From Bog-473 sp963787485 (GTDB lineage: Bacteria > Actinomycetota > Acidimicrobiia > Acidimicrobiales > RAAP-2): a stretch of 64,000 nt of DNA. Both the position numbers and the translations under genes were made by a program. Of this stretch, positions 40,725 through 49,071 are shown piece by piece. Location of the stretch: the NCBI GenBank assembly GCA_963787485.1, contig CAWBDF010000006.1, positions 502,320 to 566,319 of the forward strand, given 5' to 3'. Position 1 is the first letter of the stretch; the number at the start of each line of letters is the position of its first letter. Below the pieces are notes generated by a model. It worked only from the letters and a program-made list of their open reading frames with translations. It did no database searches and was not told where the DNA came from.

Positions 40725-40919
40725 GTGGACCAGCTCGTTGGTGCCGCAGAAATTGCAGCCCGGCTGACCCCGTCAGGGCAGACGTCGATCGTCCACGACT
40801 GGCGCCGGCGGTATCCGGACTTCCCTCAACCCGTGGTCACGCTGAAAGCGGGCCTGGTTTGGGCCTGGCCTGACGTGGAACGCTGGGCGAAGGCCACAGG
40901 GCGGGAGGTCAACAAATGA
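40725..40919 (+). CDS. AlpA-like HTH / excisionase-type protein, cassette B
   Basis: 64 aa, GTG at 40725 with AGGAGAG upstream. It reads VGAAEIAARLTPSGQTSIVH, then DWRRRYPDFPQPVVTLKAGL and VWAWPDVERWAKATGREVNK. This is the MerR-superfamily minimal HTH used by AlpA and phage excisionases, with a W-x-W-x-D-V-x-x-W wing. A broken homologue lies at 26540. It overlaps the next gene by 4 bp. Likely a regulator or recombination directionality factor; no integrase is seen nearby. Confidence 0.75.
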   Translation: MDQLVGAAEIAARLTPSGQTSIVHDWRRRYPDFPQPVVTLKAGLVWAWPDVERWAKATGREVNK

Positions 40920-41152
40920 CTCCGCAAGAGGACGATCGGTCGCACCGACGACTCGACGCGACTGGGGAGATGGCAGCGGCGCTGAGCCATCCGAAGAACC
41001 CCGTCGAAGTGACGCTGACCCTCGACGCCGTAGCCCTGGAACGGATCACCACGTGGTCCTCCGAGCTGTGGCCCGGTATCGATGTCACTCCCGCAGGCGT
41101 GATCGAATGTGCACTGGAGGTCCTTCAGACCTTTCTCCGTGGCGAGATATGA
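40916..41152 (+). CDS. 78-aa ribbon-helix-helix-like protein
   Basis: ATG overlaps the preceding stop. A polar N-terminus is followed by KNPVEVTLTLDAVALERITT and a helix TPAGVIECALEVLQTFLRGE: one strand plus two helices, the order of ribbon-helix-helix DNA-binding proteins. No exact family is recognised. It may work with the AlpA-like protein on the palindromes upstream. The basic 57-aa gene follows after 19 bp. Confidence 0.6.
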   Translation: MTPQEDDRSHRRLDATGEMAAALSHPKNPVEVTLTLDAVALERITTWSSELWPGIDVTPAGVIECALEVLQTFLRGEI

Positions 41153-41171
41153 GGAGATTGGAGGCGGTCTG

Positions 41172-41345
41172 ATGGCCCGTCGTAAGTCCCTCCGAAGCCA
41201 GCTCTACCGTGCCGCACGAGACCTCGACAACGTCGAGGCAGCCGAGAAGGGTCCGACGAGCTACGGCAAGCGGGTTGTGCGCCGAAAGGTCTACAGAACG
41301 ACGAACGGGGCGCTGTCCAAGGCGTTGCGGCGGTTCGGGCTCTAG
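41172..41345 (+). CDS. Basic 57-aa protein, cassette B
   Basis: MARRKSLRSQLYRAARDLDN, then VEAAEKGPTSYGKRVVRRKV and YRTTNGALSKALRRFGL. About 75-80% identical by eye to the 55-aa protein at 27689, including KGPTSYGKRVVRRKVYR without change. ATG at 41172; GGAGGCGG precedes it. Strongly basic, probably nucleic-acid or ribosome associated; function unknown. Last plus-strand gene before the shared non-coding block and terminator. Confidence 0.78.
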   Translation: MARRKSLRSQLYRAARDLDNVEAAEKGPTSYGKRVVRRKVYRTTNGALSKALRRFGL

Positions 41346-41459
41346 TCGACGCAGCTCAGCCCCGGGAGACAAACAGGGAGGGCTGAGCTTGGGCTACCCC
41401 TGGACCGCCGTCACAGTGGGCCCGGATATTTGAGCTCGCGCCAGTGTCGCCTGATACGT

Positions 41460-41570
41460 GCCGGGATCCCACCGAACGCACCGGGGGGACGGTTACCTTC
41501 GTCCTGGGTCGATGCCTTCTTGCCAGGGTGTCGATCAGTCCCCGTTCGGCGCGCACCGGGCGGGGGCACT
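41460..41570. repeat. Non-coding block shared with 28478-28583
   Basis: The same ordered pieces (ATCCCACCGAACGCACCGGG, TTACCTTCGTCCTGGGTCGA, TGCCTTCT, CCGTTCGGCGCGCACCGGGC) as cassette A, placed just after the basic-protein gene. A perfect terminator hairpin follows 18 bp later. It could be a 3'-UTR-derived RNA or an attachment-like site. Confidence 0.5.
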
Positions 41571-41587
41571 CGGCAGGGATCTTACGA

Positions 41588-41620
41588 AGCGGCCCCTCTC
41601 AGCTGTCGGGAGGGGCCGCT
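41588..41620 (+). terminator. Perfect 11-bp terminator hairpin, cassette B
   Basis: AGCGGCCCCTC / GAGGGGCCGCT with an 11-nt loop, then GTTCCC. It ends the plus-strand AlpA-RHH-basic protein unit and faces the convergent Cys/Trp gene. Confidence 0.75.
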
Positions 41621-41741
41621 GTTCCCACCCCTGGTCTCGTGACTGACGTAGGGCGTGGTGTCCTGAATATATGGTCTTGGTCGGATCCTGTGAGCGCGAT
41701 CCGGCGAGGATTGGGGCGGCGTTGCCCTAGATCGAATCCCG

Positions 41742-41969
41742 TCAGGCGCTCCGCAAGCCCGTCAGCCCGTCGAGGTGCTCCGGGCAGGCCCACACGACCC
41801 ACCAGCGGTCGCCACGAGGGGAGCGCCAACGGCCGGTCCATGCCGGCGTCTCGGGGCAGTGGGCGGCCTGGAGGTTGCGGTCGTAGATCATCTGCCAGCA
41901 CCGGCCGGGCTCGACGATGAAGCCGGGGCAAGGGTCGCCGGGTTCGGGCATTACGGCAGGCATCTTCAA
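41742..41969 (-). CDS. Cys/Trp-rich 69-75-aa protein, cassette B
   Basis: The conserved core starts at the internal MPEPGDPCPGFIVEPGRCWQ (ATG 41951), then MIYDRNLQAAHCPETPAWTG, RWRSPRGDRWWVVWACPEHL and DGLTGLRSA. Conserved C...HC...C-x-x-H could form a small zinc fold; Trp content is very high. The copy at 29063 is interrupted by a TGA. It directly follows the coiled-coil gene (7-bp gap), so the two probably act together. No known family is recognised. Confidence 0.7.
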   Translation of the reverse strand: MKMPAVMPEPGDPCPGFIVEPGRCWQMIYDRNLQAAHCPETPAWTGRWRSPRGDRWWVVWACPEHLDGLTGLRSA

Positions 41970-41976
41970 CGTTGGC

Positions 41977-42906
41977 TTATTGCCGAAGAGCGGTCGTCAG
42001 GCTGGTCGCAGCCTCGAGTGCAGCCGCCATCGAGGAGGGTCCGTTATCTCGATCGGCGGAAACCTCGGTATCGGTACTGGCGAAGAATATGTACGCGAAG
42101 GCCTCCAAGATTTTCTTCCGTTCGGCATCCTCTATGGCTTCTAGATAGGGACCGATAGAGGCGAGAGCAAGCTCGCGGTTTCGCGCTGAGTTGGATCTCT
42201 TCCTGTGGTCTGCTGCCTGTCTTGCGGCATATGCCCCGATTCCACCCAGGCCGCCAGCCAGCACGATCCGGCCGAGGGTGATCGGCCAGGACGGGTGCTC
42301 AATCCCGCTCCACACAATGACCCCAGCCAACACAACGACAGCGGCGATCGAAAAACCGACCGACATTTTCCTCCACCGGTCAGCGTCACCGCGCTCTCGG
42401 TTTGCCTGTTGCTGATAACCGCCGGTCATTCCAGTGCGCCCAATCACGCCGACGAGCTCCTTGGCCTGTGTAAGCAACCCATCGAGCTCCGTCTGGGTCG
42501 CAGCTCCAGCGGTACGGATCTCCTCGGACAGTTCGCCTGCAGCCGTCTTCGTTGTCGTCAGGAGTTCGTCGCTGGCAGACCTCAGTGAAGTCATCAGCTC
42601 CGTCTTTTCCGCCGTGAGGGCATCGATCGCCGCCTGAGCTTGGGTTCGACGGTCCGCTTCCGACGTGGAAAACGCCTCGGTCTGGCTCGTGATGGCCCCA
42701 TCGATCCGGGGGAGCTGCTGAGCGATGAGGTCGACCTGATTCGTGATCCGGGAGTCGAGCTCAGCCTGCTTTGTCGTGAGACCAGAGATGGCGTCTGAAG
42801 ACTGTTCACTACCTCCACCCCTTGGCCTCGGTTCATTAGATCCCGATGAAGATGTGGGTGCCCTTTTCGCAGGGGTGTTACCGATCCTGGGGAGAGTCCT
42901 CTGCAT
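41977..42906 (-). CDS. Coiled-coil two-TM protein, cassette B
   Basis: 309 aa. A Ser/Pro-rich start, a long coiled coil (SGLTTKQAELDSRITNQVDL; AIDALTAEKTELMTSLRSAS; TELDGLLTQAKELVGVIG), two membrane helices (MSVGFSIAAVVVLAGVIVWS; LGRIVLAGGLGGIGAYAARQ) and a tail DHRKRSNSARNRELALASIG. Plan and tail match the cassette A protein at 28641-30164. The N-terminus overlaps phoU by 29 bp, so the true start may be lower (ATG codons are rare here) or the 5' end replaced by recombination. Unknown function; possibly a membrane-tethered sensor. Confidence 0.68.
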   Translation of the reverse strand: MQRTLPRIGNTPAKRAPTSSSGSNEPRPRGGGSEQSSDAISGLTTKQAELDSRITNQVDLIAQQLPRIDGAITSQTEAFSTSEADRRTQAQAAIDALTAEKTELMTSLRSASDELLTTTKTAAGELSEEIRTAGAATQTELDGLLTQAKELVGVIGRTGMTGGYQQQANRERGDADRWRKMSVGFSIAAVVVLAGVIVWSGIEHPSWPITLGRIVLAGGLGGIGAYAARQAADHRKRSNSARNRELALASIGPYLEAIEDAERKKILEAFAYIFFASTDTEVSADRDNGPSSMAAALEAATSLTTALRQ

Positions 42907-43516
42907 CCTGCAGCATCTCGATCCGACGTGCGAGGTTCACGGCGTGGTCACCAATGCGCTCGTAGAAGCGAGCCACCAGTGTCACTTGGGCTCCGACAGC
43001 CGTCGGCATGGTCCCAGCGGCGATCTCACGCGTCAATCGGTCATGAAGGATATCGATCTCCTCGTCATCTTCGGCGAGTGAGTCGGCTCGGGCGACACGA
43101 TCGGCATAGGCGTCCGCTGCGTCACGCCACATTTCGAGGGCGACCTCGGACATCCGCTGAACGATGCCTCGACTCAGGGGACTCATCTCGGCACCGACGT
43201 TGGTCACGGCACGCTGGGCGATGTGCTCGGCCAAGTCAGCGCTTCTTTCGAGTTCGGGCAGGATCAAGAGGACTCCCACGAGGTGACGCACCGTGGCCCC
43301 AGGGGTGCCCTTGCCGTCGAGTTGGGGCCAGACCAAGAGCTCGACCTCAGAGGTGAGGTCGTCGACAGCCTGATCCCCGTCGACGACCGCCGTGCCGACG
43401 GCGATGTCGTTGCCAAGGAGGGCCTCAGTGGCGCCGGCCAGGGCCTGAGACACCATTGCGAAGAGCCGGGTGACCCGTCCGTCGACGGCCTCAATCGGTG
43501 ATGGTCCCGCATCCAT
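42878..43516 (-). CDS. phoU: PhoU-like phosphate regulator
   Basis: 212 aa. Two PhoU three-helix repeats with the metal-binding E/D-x-x-x-D pattern: VTRLFAMVSQALAGATEALL, DGDQAVDDLTSEVELLVW, then ADLAEHIAQRAVTNVGAEMS, EMWRDAADAYADRVARADSL, DEEIDILHDRLTREIA and ARFYERIGDHAVNLARRIEM. PhoU represses phosphate uptake with PstB and the PhoR kinase. It diverges from a Pi-type MFS transporter pseudogene across a PHO-box-like array, matching its role. No pst genes are in the window. Confidence 0.9.
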   Translation of the reverse strand: MDAGPSPIEAVDGRVTRLFAMVSQALAGATEALLGNDIAVGTAVVDGDQAVDDLTSEVELLVWPQLDGKGTPGATVRHLVGVLLILPELERSADLAEHIAQRAVTNVGAEMSPLSRGIVQRMSEVALEMWRDAADAYADRVARADSLAEDDEEIDILHDRLTREIAAGTMPTAVGAQVTLVARFYERIGDHAVNLARRIEMLQDAEDSPQDR

Positions 43517-43549
43517 TTCGAGGCAGGCTACCTGGGGAGTACATCAAGA

Positions 43550-43604
43550 GTTCGCGAAGTGTTCGCGTAACGTTTACCTTCGTGGGGTCTCGGGTTCACC
43601 CGAG
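43550..43604. promoter_or_regulatory. PHO-box-like array of 11-nt repeats
   Basis: GTTCGCGAAGT (43550), GTTCGCGTAAC (43561), GTTTACCTTCG (43572), a non-matching 11-mer (43583) and GTTCACCCGAG (43594) follow each other in exact 11-nt phase. Direct 11-nt units of the form GTTCACC-N4 are the binding units of actinobacterial PhoP. It lies between phoU and the Pi transporter. Confidence 0.75.
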
Positions 43605-43619
43605 ACGGCGAAGTGGCGC

Positions 43620-45077
43620 GTGCTCTCCGCAGAACCTGTGGATAACCCGTTCTCGCCCGCCCTCAGCCTGGCAACGCTCGGATCGGTCAGCGAGGACGGT
43701 CCCACCGTGGTGGACCTTCTCAACGAGGCGCCGACCAGCAAGTTTCATCGGCGCACCGTGATCATCTCGGGTGTCGGATTCTTCACGGACGCCTACGACC
43801 TGTTCGTTATCGGGACCGTGGCCGCACTCGTGGCCGTCCAGTGGCACCTGAGCACGCTCCAAACGAGCTGGGTCACCGGAGCGGCCATTCTCGGGGCTTT
43901 CATCGGCGCCTTCGTCTTCGGTCGGATCGCGGATGTGATCGGTCGGAAGAAGGTCTACGTCACGGTGGCCGTGATCATGATTGTCGGGGCGATTGCCTCG
44001 GCCCTGGCCCCGGGCTTTCTCTTCTTGGTGATCGCTCGCCTCGTTCTGGGCCTGGGCATCGGTGGTGACTATCCCGTCTCCGCCGTGTTCATGAGTGAGT
44101 ACTCCAACCGCCATGACCGGGGGCCGACTGGTCGGATTGGTCTTCTCCATGCAGGCGCTCGGCCTCATCGTCGGTCCACTGGTGGCGCTGATGTTGTTGT
44201 CCTCGGGCATCGGAGACTCGTGGACCTGGCGCATCCTGTTGGGCCTCGGAGCCGTTCCCGCTGCCGCGGTCGTGTACCTGCGCTCCAAGATGCCCGAGTC
44301 GCCTCGCTATCTGGCACAGGTGCAAGGTGAGCATGGCCGCGCCGCCGGCGAACTTGAGCAGTTCAGCGAAGGTGTGATCGCCGAGCCCACTCGAACCGGG
44401 ACCGCCACGGAACGCCTGCGACTTGGCGCCTTCCTCACCGATCGGCGGATGTTGCGACTTCTTCTCGGCACCGCCGGCGCGTGGTTCCTGTTCGACTACG
44501 CACCTCGGCCACCTTGGAGACCAAGCTGCTTTGGTCACTCGGTATGTTCGTGGTCTTTGCAGTTCCCGGTTACCTGCTCGCCGTCAGGCGAATGGACCGG
44601 ATTGGCCATCGCCGCCTGCAGTTCATCGGGTTCTCCGTCATGGCGGCCTGCTTTGTCGTGCTGGCCGCCGTTCCCCAGCTCACGCAGCAGGTCGCACCGT
44701 TCTTGGCCATCTTCGGACTGAGCTACTTCTTCATTCAATTCGGACCGAACATGACGACCTTCGTGTTGCCCTCAGAGGTCTTCCCGGTGAGCATGCGGAC
44801 GACCGGGCACGGTGTGGCGGCAGGAATCGGCAAGCTCGGAGCCTTTGTCGGGGTCTTCCTGGTCCCGGTTCTGCAAGACCACATTGGCTTGCGCGGACTT
44901 CTCGCAGTGGCCGGAGTCTCAGCCGTGCTGGGCTTCGGGGTGACCGGCCTTCTGCCCGAACCGGCAGGACGAACCTTGGAAGATGTGGCCGATCACCGTG
45001 GTGACACTGTGTCGCAGGGTCATGCCGCGACTATCGCCATTGATGAACTGGCCCGCCGGGAATCGAAGACGGCGTAA
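43620..45077 (+). pseudogene. Phosphate:H+ symporter-type MFS transporter, two lesions
   Basis: The three frames together give a PHS-type MFS protein. First part: ISGVGFFTDAYDLFVIGTVA, AFVFGRIADVIGRKKVYVTV, RLVLGLGIGGDYPVSAVFMS. A +1 shift in a G5 run near 44118 leads to GRLVGLVFSMQALGLIVGPL and GAWFLFDYA. A deletion plus shift near 44505 leads to LLWSLGMFVVFAVPGYLLAV, FGPNMTTFVLPSEVFPVSMR and TTGHGVAAGIGKLGAFVG. The DYPVSAVFMSEY and LPSEVFP motifs are typical of Pho84-like Pi carriers. Preceded by the PHO-box-like array. Confidence 0.85.
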
Positions 45078-45222
45078 CTGACCCGCACGCCGGCACTCGA
45101 ATAGGTTCTCGGCTCTGCCCCCATATGTTCAATCGTCCACGGGTCCCAGGGTCGCCCAGTCCGCCGGGTCGGTGGGACACCATTACTAGCCACCAGATTG
45201 CATCAGGTGTAAAAGGGAATTC

Positions 45223-45798
45223 ATGAATCAGTCCCACATCGACTTCTTGTCGAGTCCCCAATGGGCGGAAATGCTCCAAGAGGACCTGGTGCCCTGGCTC
45301 GATGCTGCAGGTGATCTCGGTGACGACGTTCTGGAGATCGGTCCCGGGCCCGGACTCACAACTGACATTCTCCGCACCCGTGTCGCCCATCTGACCGCAG
45401 TCGAAATCGACCCAGCGCTTGCGATGCCACTCAAGGACCGCCTGGGAGGAACCAACGTCGAGGTGATCGAGGGTGACGCTGCAACCTGTGGGTTCGACTC
45501 GAATCGCTTCTCCGCAGTGACTTGCTTCGCCGTGCTCCACCACATGCCGTCACCGGCTCACCAGGACAACGTCTTCGCTGAGTTGGGCCGGGTCCTAGCT
45601 CCTGGTGGTCTGTTGGTAGGTAACGACTCACTGGACACCGAGCGGACCCGTAGCGGCCACAAGGAAGACACCTTTACACCTGTCGACCCAGACACATTGG
45701 GTAATCGGTTGGAGACGGCTGGACTCAGGCTGACCAGCCTCGACAACCAGGGGGATTACCAGTTTCGCTTTGTGGCAACGAAGCGCTTGGGCAGCTAA
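45223..45798 (+). CDS. Class I SAM-dependent methyltransferase
   Basis: 191 aa. Motif I is DVLEIGPGPGLTTDILR (about residue 36), motif II AVEIDPALAMPLKDRL, then VIEGDAATCGFDSNRFSAVT and CFAVLHHMPSPAHQDNVF with LGRVLAPGGLLVGNDSL (post motifs). Methyl acceptor unknown; N-terminal NQSHIDFLSSPQWAEML is typical of small-molecule methylases in actinobacteria. ATG at 45223 with AAGGGAAT upstream. Single gene ending in a hairpin. Confidence 0.88.
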   Translation: MNQSHIDFLSSPQWAEMLQEDLVPWLDAAGDLGDDVLEIGPGPGLTTDILRTRVAHLTAVEIDPALAMPLKDRLGGTNVEVIEGDAATCGFDSNRFSAVTCFAVLHHMPSPAHQDNVFAELGRVLAPGGLLVGNDSLDTERTRSGHKEDTFTPVDPDTLGNRLETAGLRLTSLDNQGDYQFRFVATKRLGS

Positions 45799-45831
45799 CC
45801 AGCAGGGCGGCCTTGCGCTCTCCTCTGCTGG
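45799..45831 (+). terminator. Hairpin after the methyltransferase gene
   Basis: CCAGCAG / CTGCTGG arms overlap the stop region with a 19-nt loop. A second perfect hairpin, GGGGCGGC-AGA-GCCGCCCC, lies at 45971-45989 just before the next gene. Confidence 0.45.
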
Positions 45832-46020
45832 CTATCGGCATCGGAGAACGATGGACCAGACCCTGCCCCCTACCGCAGCCTGCGGCCGCAACCAAACACC
45901 GTGACGACTCCGGCTGGGGTGGGCCGCACGCTGCGGGGGTGACCTCGACGGCGAGCAACGGGTCGGTGCCGGGGCGGCAGAGCCGCCCCTGACGGCGTTG
46001 GCCTGCGGCGACGCGAGCTT

Positions 46021-47638
46021 GTGCGAAAGATCCACACTCGCTGGCGACGCCCCAGCAGGGAGGTCCGCCATGGAAGCTTCGAAGACATTCACCACCGCCA
46101 CATCACCGGCAGCCTGGCCATGTTCGACCGCATGATCTTTAAGGGTCACCTCTCGCACCTCTTCAAGCCCGACGCCGTGCGGGCCCTGCTGTGGGCCCAG
46201 GGTTACCCGATCACGGACTTCACCGAGTACGCCAAGTCCACGACGAATCGCATCGCCAACAACGTCGATCGCCTGGCCGCCGAGTCAGGCCGTCCTCGCA
46301 TCTCCTTCGACCACGTCAAGACCCGGAACCGGACCCAGATGAAAGACGACCTGGCCAAGTCGATAGCACACGAGGACGGCATCACCAAGGGGATCGTGTG
46401 CTTCATCAGCGCGGTCGAGCCCCGCATGAGCTTCCAGGTCCGCAAGAGCCACGAGACCCACCGCATCGAGGTGACCCGGCGCGAGCGCAAGTGCCTGCAC
46501 CATTACATGTACCTGATCGACCCCGAGTTCGGCTTCATGCACGTGCGCATCCAGGGCTGGATCCCCTACGAGGTCCAGATCTACGTCAACGGCCGGGAAT
46601 GGCTGGCCCGCCAGCTCGACAAGGCCGGCATCGGCTATGTGCGCTACGAGAACTCCCTCTTGGCCATCGACGACCTCGAGCGCGCCGCCAAGCTGTGCGA
46701 CCGCTTCGCCCATCGCTCCTGGCCCCGGGTGCTCAACGCCTTCGCCCGACGCCTCAACCCGCTCCTTGGCTCCATCGCCCGCGCCGGCTTCGGCGGCTAC
46801 TACCTGGGTGCTCGACCAGGCCGAGATCGCCACCGACGTCATGTTCCGCTCCCGCTCCGAGCTCCTCGCCGTCTGGCCCGACCTGGTCCGACACGCCGCC
46901 TTGAACATGTCCGCCGAAGACGTGCTCGGCTTCTTGGACCGCAAGCTCCACCCGAGCCTCGTCGCCGCCCAGGTGGTCACCGACACCAAGCGCCGGCCTC
47001 AAGGCTGGCGGGTCCGTCACCGCGTGGCGGGCAACTGGGTCAAGGTCTACGACAAGGTCTCGGTGCTACGCGTCGAGACCACCATCAACAATCCGCGCGA
47101 GTTCCGAGTCCTGCGCATCGTCACCGACGAGGCGGGCCGGCGCGAACGGCGGTGGTGCCCCATGCGAAAAGGGGTCGGCGACATGTGGCGCAACTACGAG
47201 GTGGGGATCGGCTCGAACCGCCGCTACCTCGACGCCCTGGCGGCCGCCCCCCTCAAGGGCGAAGGCGTCGCCGCCCTCGACGCTTTGTGCCGGCCCCGAA
47301 CCACCAAAGGGCGGACCCATGCCCGCTTCAACCCGCTCAGCCAGGCCGACATCTCCCTCTTCCGGGCGGTGCTCGCCGGCCAGCACAACGTGAACGGGTT
47401 CCGCAACCACCACATCACAGAGCAGCTCTATCGTCGCCGAGCCATGACCCGCGCCGAAGCGCACCGTCGCTGCGAGCGCACGTCGCGGCTCATCGTCAAG
47501 ATGCGTGGGCACGGTCTCATGGCCAAGGTCCCACGAACACGGCTCTATAGGGTCACGCCTTATGGCCAACGGGTCATGACCGCTGCCCTGGCCATCCATG
47601 ACGACCAGTACGCACGCAACTACCTGGCCGCGGCATAA
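46021..47638 (+). pseudogene. Large conserved protein of unknown function, one extra base
   Basis: Both frames join into a ~538-aa protein. First part: HHRHITGSLAMFDRMIFKGH, KGIVCFISAVEPRMSFQVRK, WIPYEVQIYVNGREWLARQL, LNPLLGSIARAGFGGYY; then one extra C at 46804 shifts to WVLDQAEIATDVMFRSRSEL, VYDKVSVLRVETTINNPREF, CRPRTTKGRTHARFNPLSQA and a winged-helix-like end (LIVKMRGHGLMAKVPRTRLY; RVTPYGQRVM). I recall this family as widespread and often multicopy but uncharacterised; a mobile-element origin is possible. Without the extra base it would be intact. Confidence 0.7.
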
Positions 47639-47877
47639 CAATCGGCCCGGTTGTCTCGCACGACACGCAAATTCTTCGCCCTACTGTTCTATCGCCGGCT
47701 AGGGGCCACCTCACCTGGACGGTCTGACGGGCTGCGGGAGATCGGGCACCGGCGGCGGCAACCGGCCCCTAACGCCGCCGTCACATTCTCATTACATCAG
47801 TCGGCCAGAGTCGGCAACACCGCCGGAACTCGCGGTCGTGCGGGTATTGCACGGATAGCTCATCCAAGGAGGACCAA

Positions 47878-48240
47878 ATGTTGCGCAAGATCATCGCCGG
47901 CACCGCGGTGGTGGGATCATTGACACTCGGCACAGTAGGTCTGGCAGGGGCGGCGACTCCTTCGCCTTCCGGGAACAGTGGGGGGACGCAGTTGGCCACC
48001 CTCTGCGCCAAGCTGCCTCAAGTTCAGTCTCTGGTCACACAGTGGCAGTCCGACGTAAGCGGGTTCGTGCCCAAGGTACAGGCGCTCGAGTCCCAGGCGA
48101 AGACGGACGGCTTGACCAAGGTTGCGACTGGGATCGGTAACGCGCTCTCGAGGGTGCAGAATCGCGAGTCGAAGCTGAACGCCCGTCTGACGAAGCTCCA
48201 GGCTAAGTGTCAAGGCAACGGGTCCGCAGGTGACAGCTGA
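47878..48240 (+). CDS. Small secreted helical protein
   Basis: 120 aa. A classical signal peptide (MLRKIIAGTAVVGSLTLGTV, GLAGAATPS with an Ala-x-Ala cleavage site near residue 26) precedes a helical domain with two Cys (ATLCAKLPQVQSLVTQWQSD; SKLNARLTKLQAKCQGN), which may form a disulfide. AAGGAGGACC is an excellent ribosome-binding site for ATG 47878. No family recognised. Confidence 0.75.
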   Translation: MLRKIIAGTAVVGSLTLGTVGLAGAATPSPSGNSGGTQLATLCAKLPQVQSLVTQWQSDVSGFVPKVQALESQAKTDGLTKVATGIGNALSRVQNRESKLNARLTKLQAKCQGNGSAGDS

Positions 48241-48268
48241 TCGGCGGCTCGTGATCACTCCGGGGCAT

Positions 48269-48616
48269 TTAACCGACGATCAAGAGGTAGGAGCCCACCG
48301 CGACCACGACCCAGATTATGCAGCTGATCGAGCTGGCGGCCAGGGCATTGGTCTTGGTGAGCAGGGGACGGACGCACGCGCTGAAGGCGACGAAGCCGGC
48401 GGCGCCGAACACCATGGCATAGGCGGCCAGAGCGGCGTCGTGGTGTCCTTTGTCGATCACAGTGACGGCCAAGCTGGCGACGGCCACGGAGGGAGCAGCC
48501 GCGAAGAGTCCGGCGAACCACTTCGGCCGAAGCAGGTGGCCGACGACAGCCAAAACAATCACCATGGTCCCTCCGAGGAGTGCCTTGATGGCGATGACAG
48601 CGGCGTCATGCTCCAT
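48269..48616 (-). CDS. DUF3147-type membrane protein
   Basis: 115 aa from ATG 48616. Four hydrophobic segments: AAVIAIKALLGGTMVIVLAV, FAGLFAAAPSVAVASLAVTV, ALAAYAMVFGAAGFVAFSAC, and ASSISCIIWVVVAVGSYLLI, with LRPKWFAGLFAAAPS typical of DUF3147. Function unknown. The next upstream gene on the same strand (48625) is only 8 bp away, so the two may form an operon. Confidence 0.72.
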   Translation of the reverse strand: MEHDAAVIAIKALLGGTMVIVLAVVGHLLRPKWFAGLFAAAPSVAVASLAVTVIDKGHHDAALAAYAMVFGAAGFVAFSACVRPLLTKTNALAASSISCIIWVVVAVGSYLLIVG

Positions 48617-48624
48617 TTGGTCTC

Positions 48625-48951
48625 TCAGCGGGAGCGTTCTGTATGGGCGGACACCGCGGGAGCGAGGGTCTCGTCCGGCCGGGGTAGCTCGGCGAGCCGG
48701 CAAGGAATATCGGCGCCTTCGTCGAGCAGGTAACTGGCGCAGATGCTGTGGTAACCGTCCGCGATGGTCAGCAATGCCCCATCGTGGAGGTCGCCGCGCA
48801 GGCACAGGACCGGAGAGAGCAGCTTCCCTCGCTTGAGGTCTTTCAGTTTGCGGGCGACGCTCGGGTTCTCCTCCGGCAGCTCGGCGAGACCGCTGGCTCG
48901 GAGTAGATCCTTGGCTCGACGAGAGACCATGGGCGCGTTGCGCAACCGCAC
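48625..48951 (-). CDS. ParB-fold-like conserved protein, N-terminus truncated
   Basis: 108 aa from GTG 48951. It reads RLRNAPMVSRRAKDLLRASG, LAELPEENPSVARKLKDLKR, LSPVLCLRGDLHDGALLTIA and DGYHSICASYLLDEGADIPC. The SPVL-V-RGD ... TIADGYHR-x-CASY core is a common actinobacterial protein with a ParB/sulfiredoxin-like nucleotide fold. Sequence before the GTG (ADYVSLLLATETAQLAVV) belongs to the same family but has no start codon after an in-frame TGA, so the usual N-terminus is lost or begins at a non-standard codon. Confidence 0.6.
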   Translation of the reverse strand: MRLRNAPMVSRRAKDLLRASGLAELPEENPSVARKLKDLKRGKLLSPVLCLRGDLHDGALLTIADGYHSICASYLLDEGADIPCRLAELPRPDETLAPAVSAHTERSR

Positions 48952-49071
48952 GACGGCCAGCTGAGCTGTCTCCGTTGCAAGGAGCAGGCTGACGTAATCC
49001 GCAGCCGCCTCTAGTCGGCAGGATCAGGGTTTCGTTCCGATTCCTCTTTCGAACTTGGACATCGGGCCCCG

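Noticed and set aside
40725..40919. AlpA-like gene as proof of an integrated prophage
   Set aside because: No integrase, capsid, terminase or att duplication was found; mobility remains a hypothesis.
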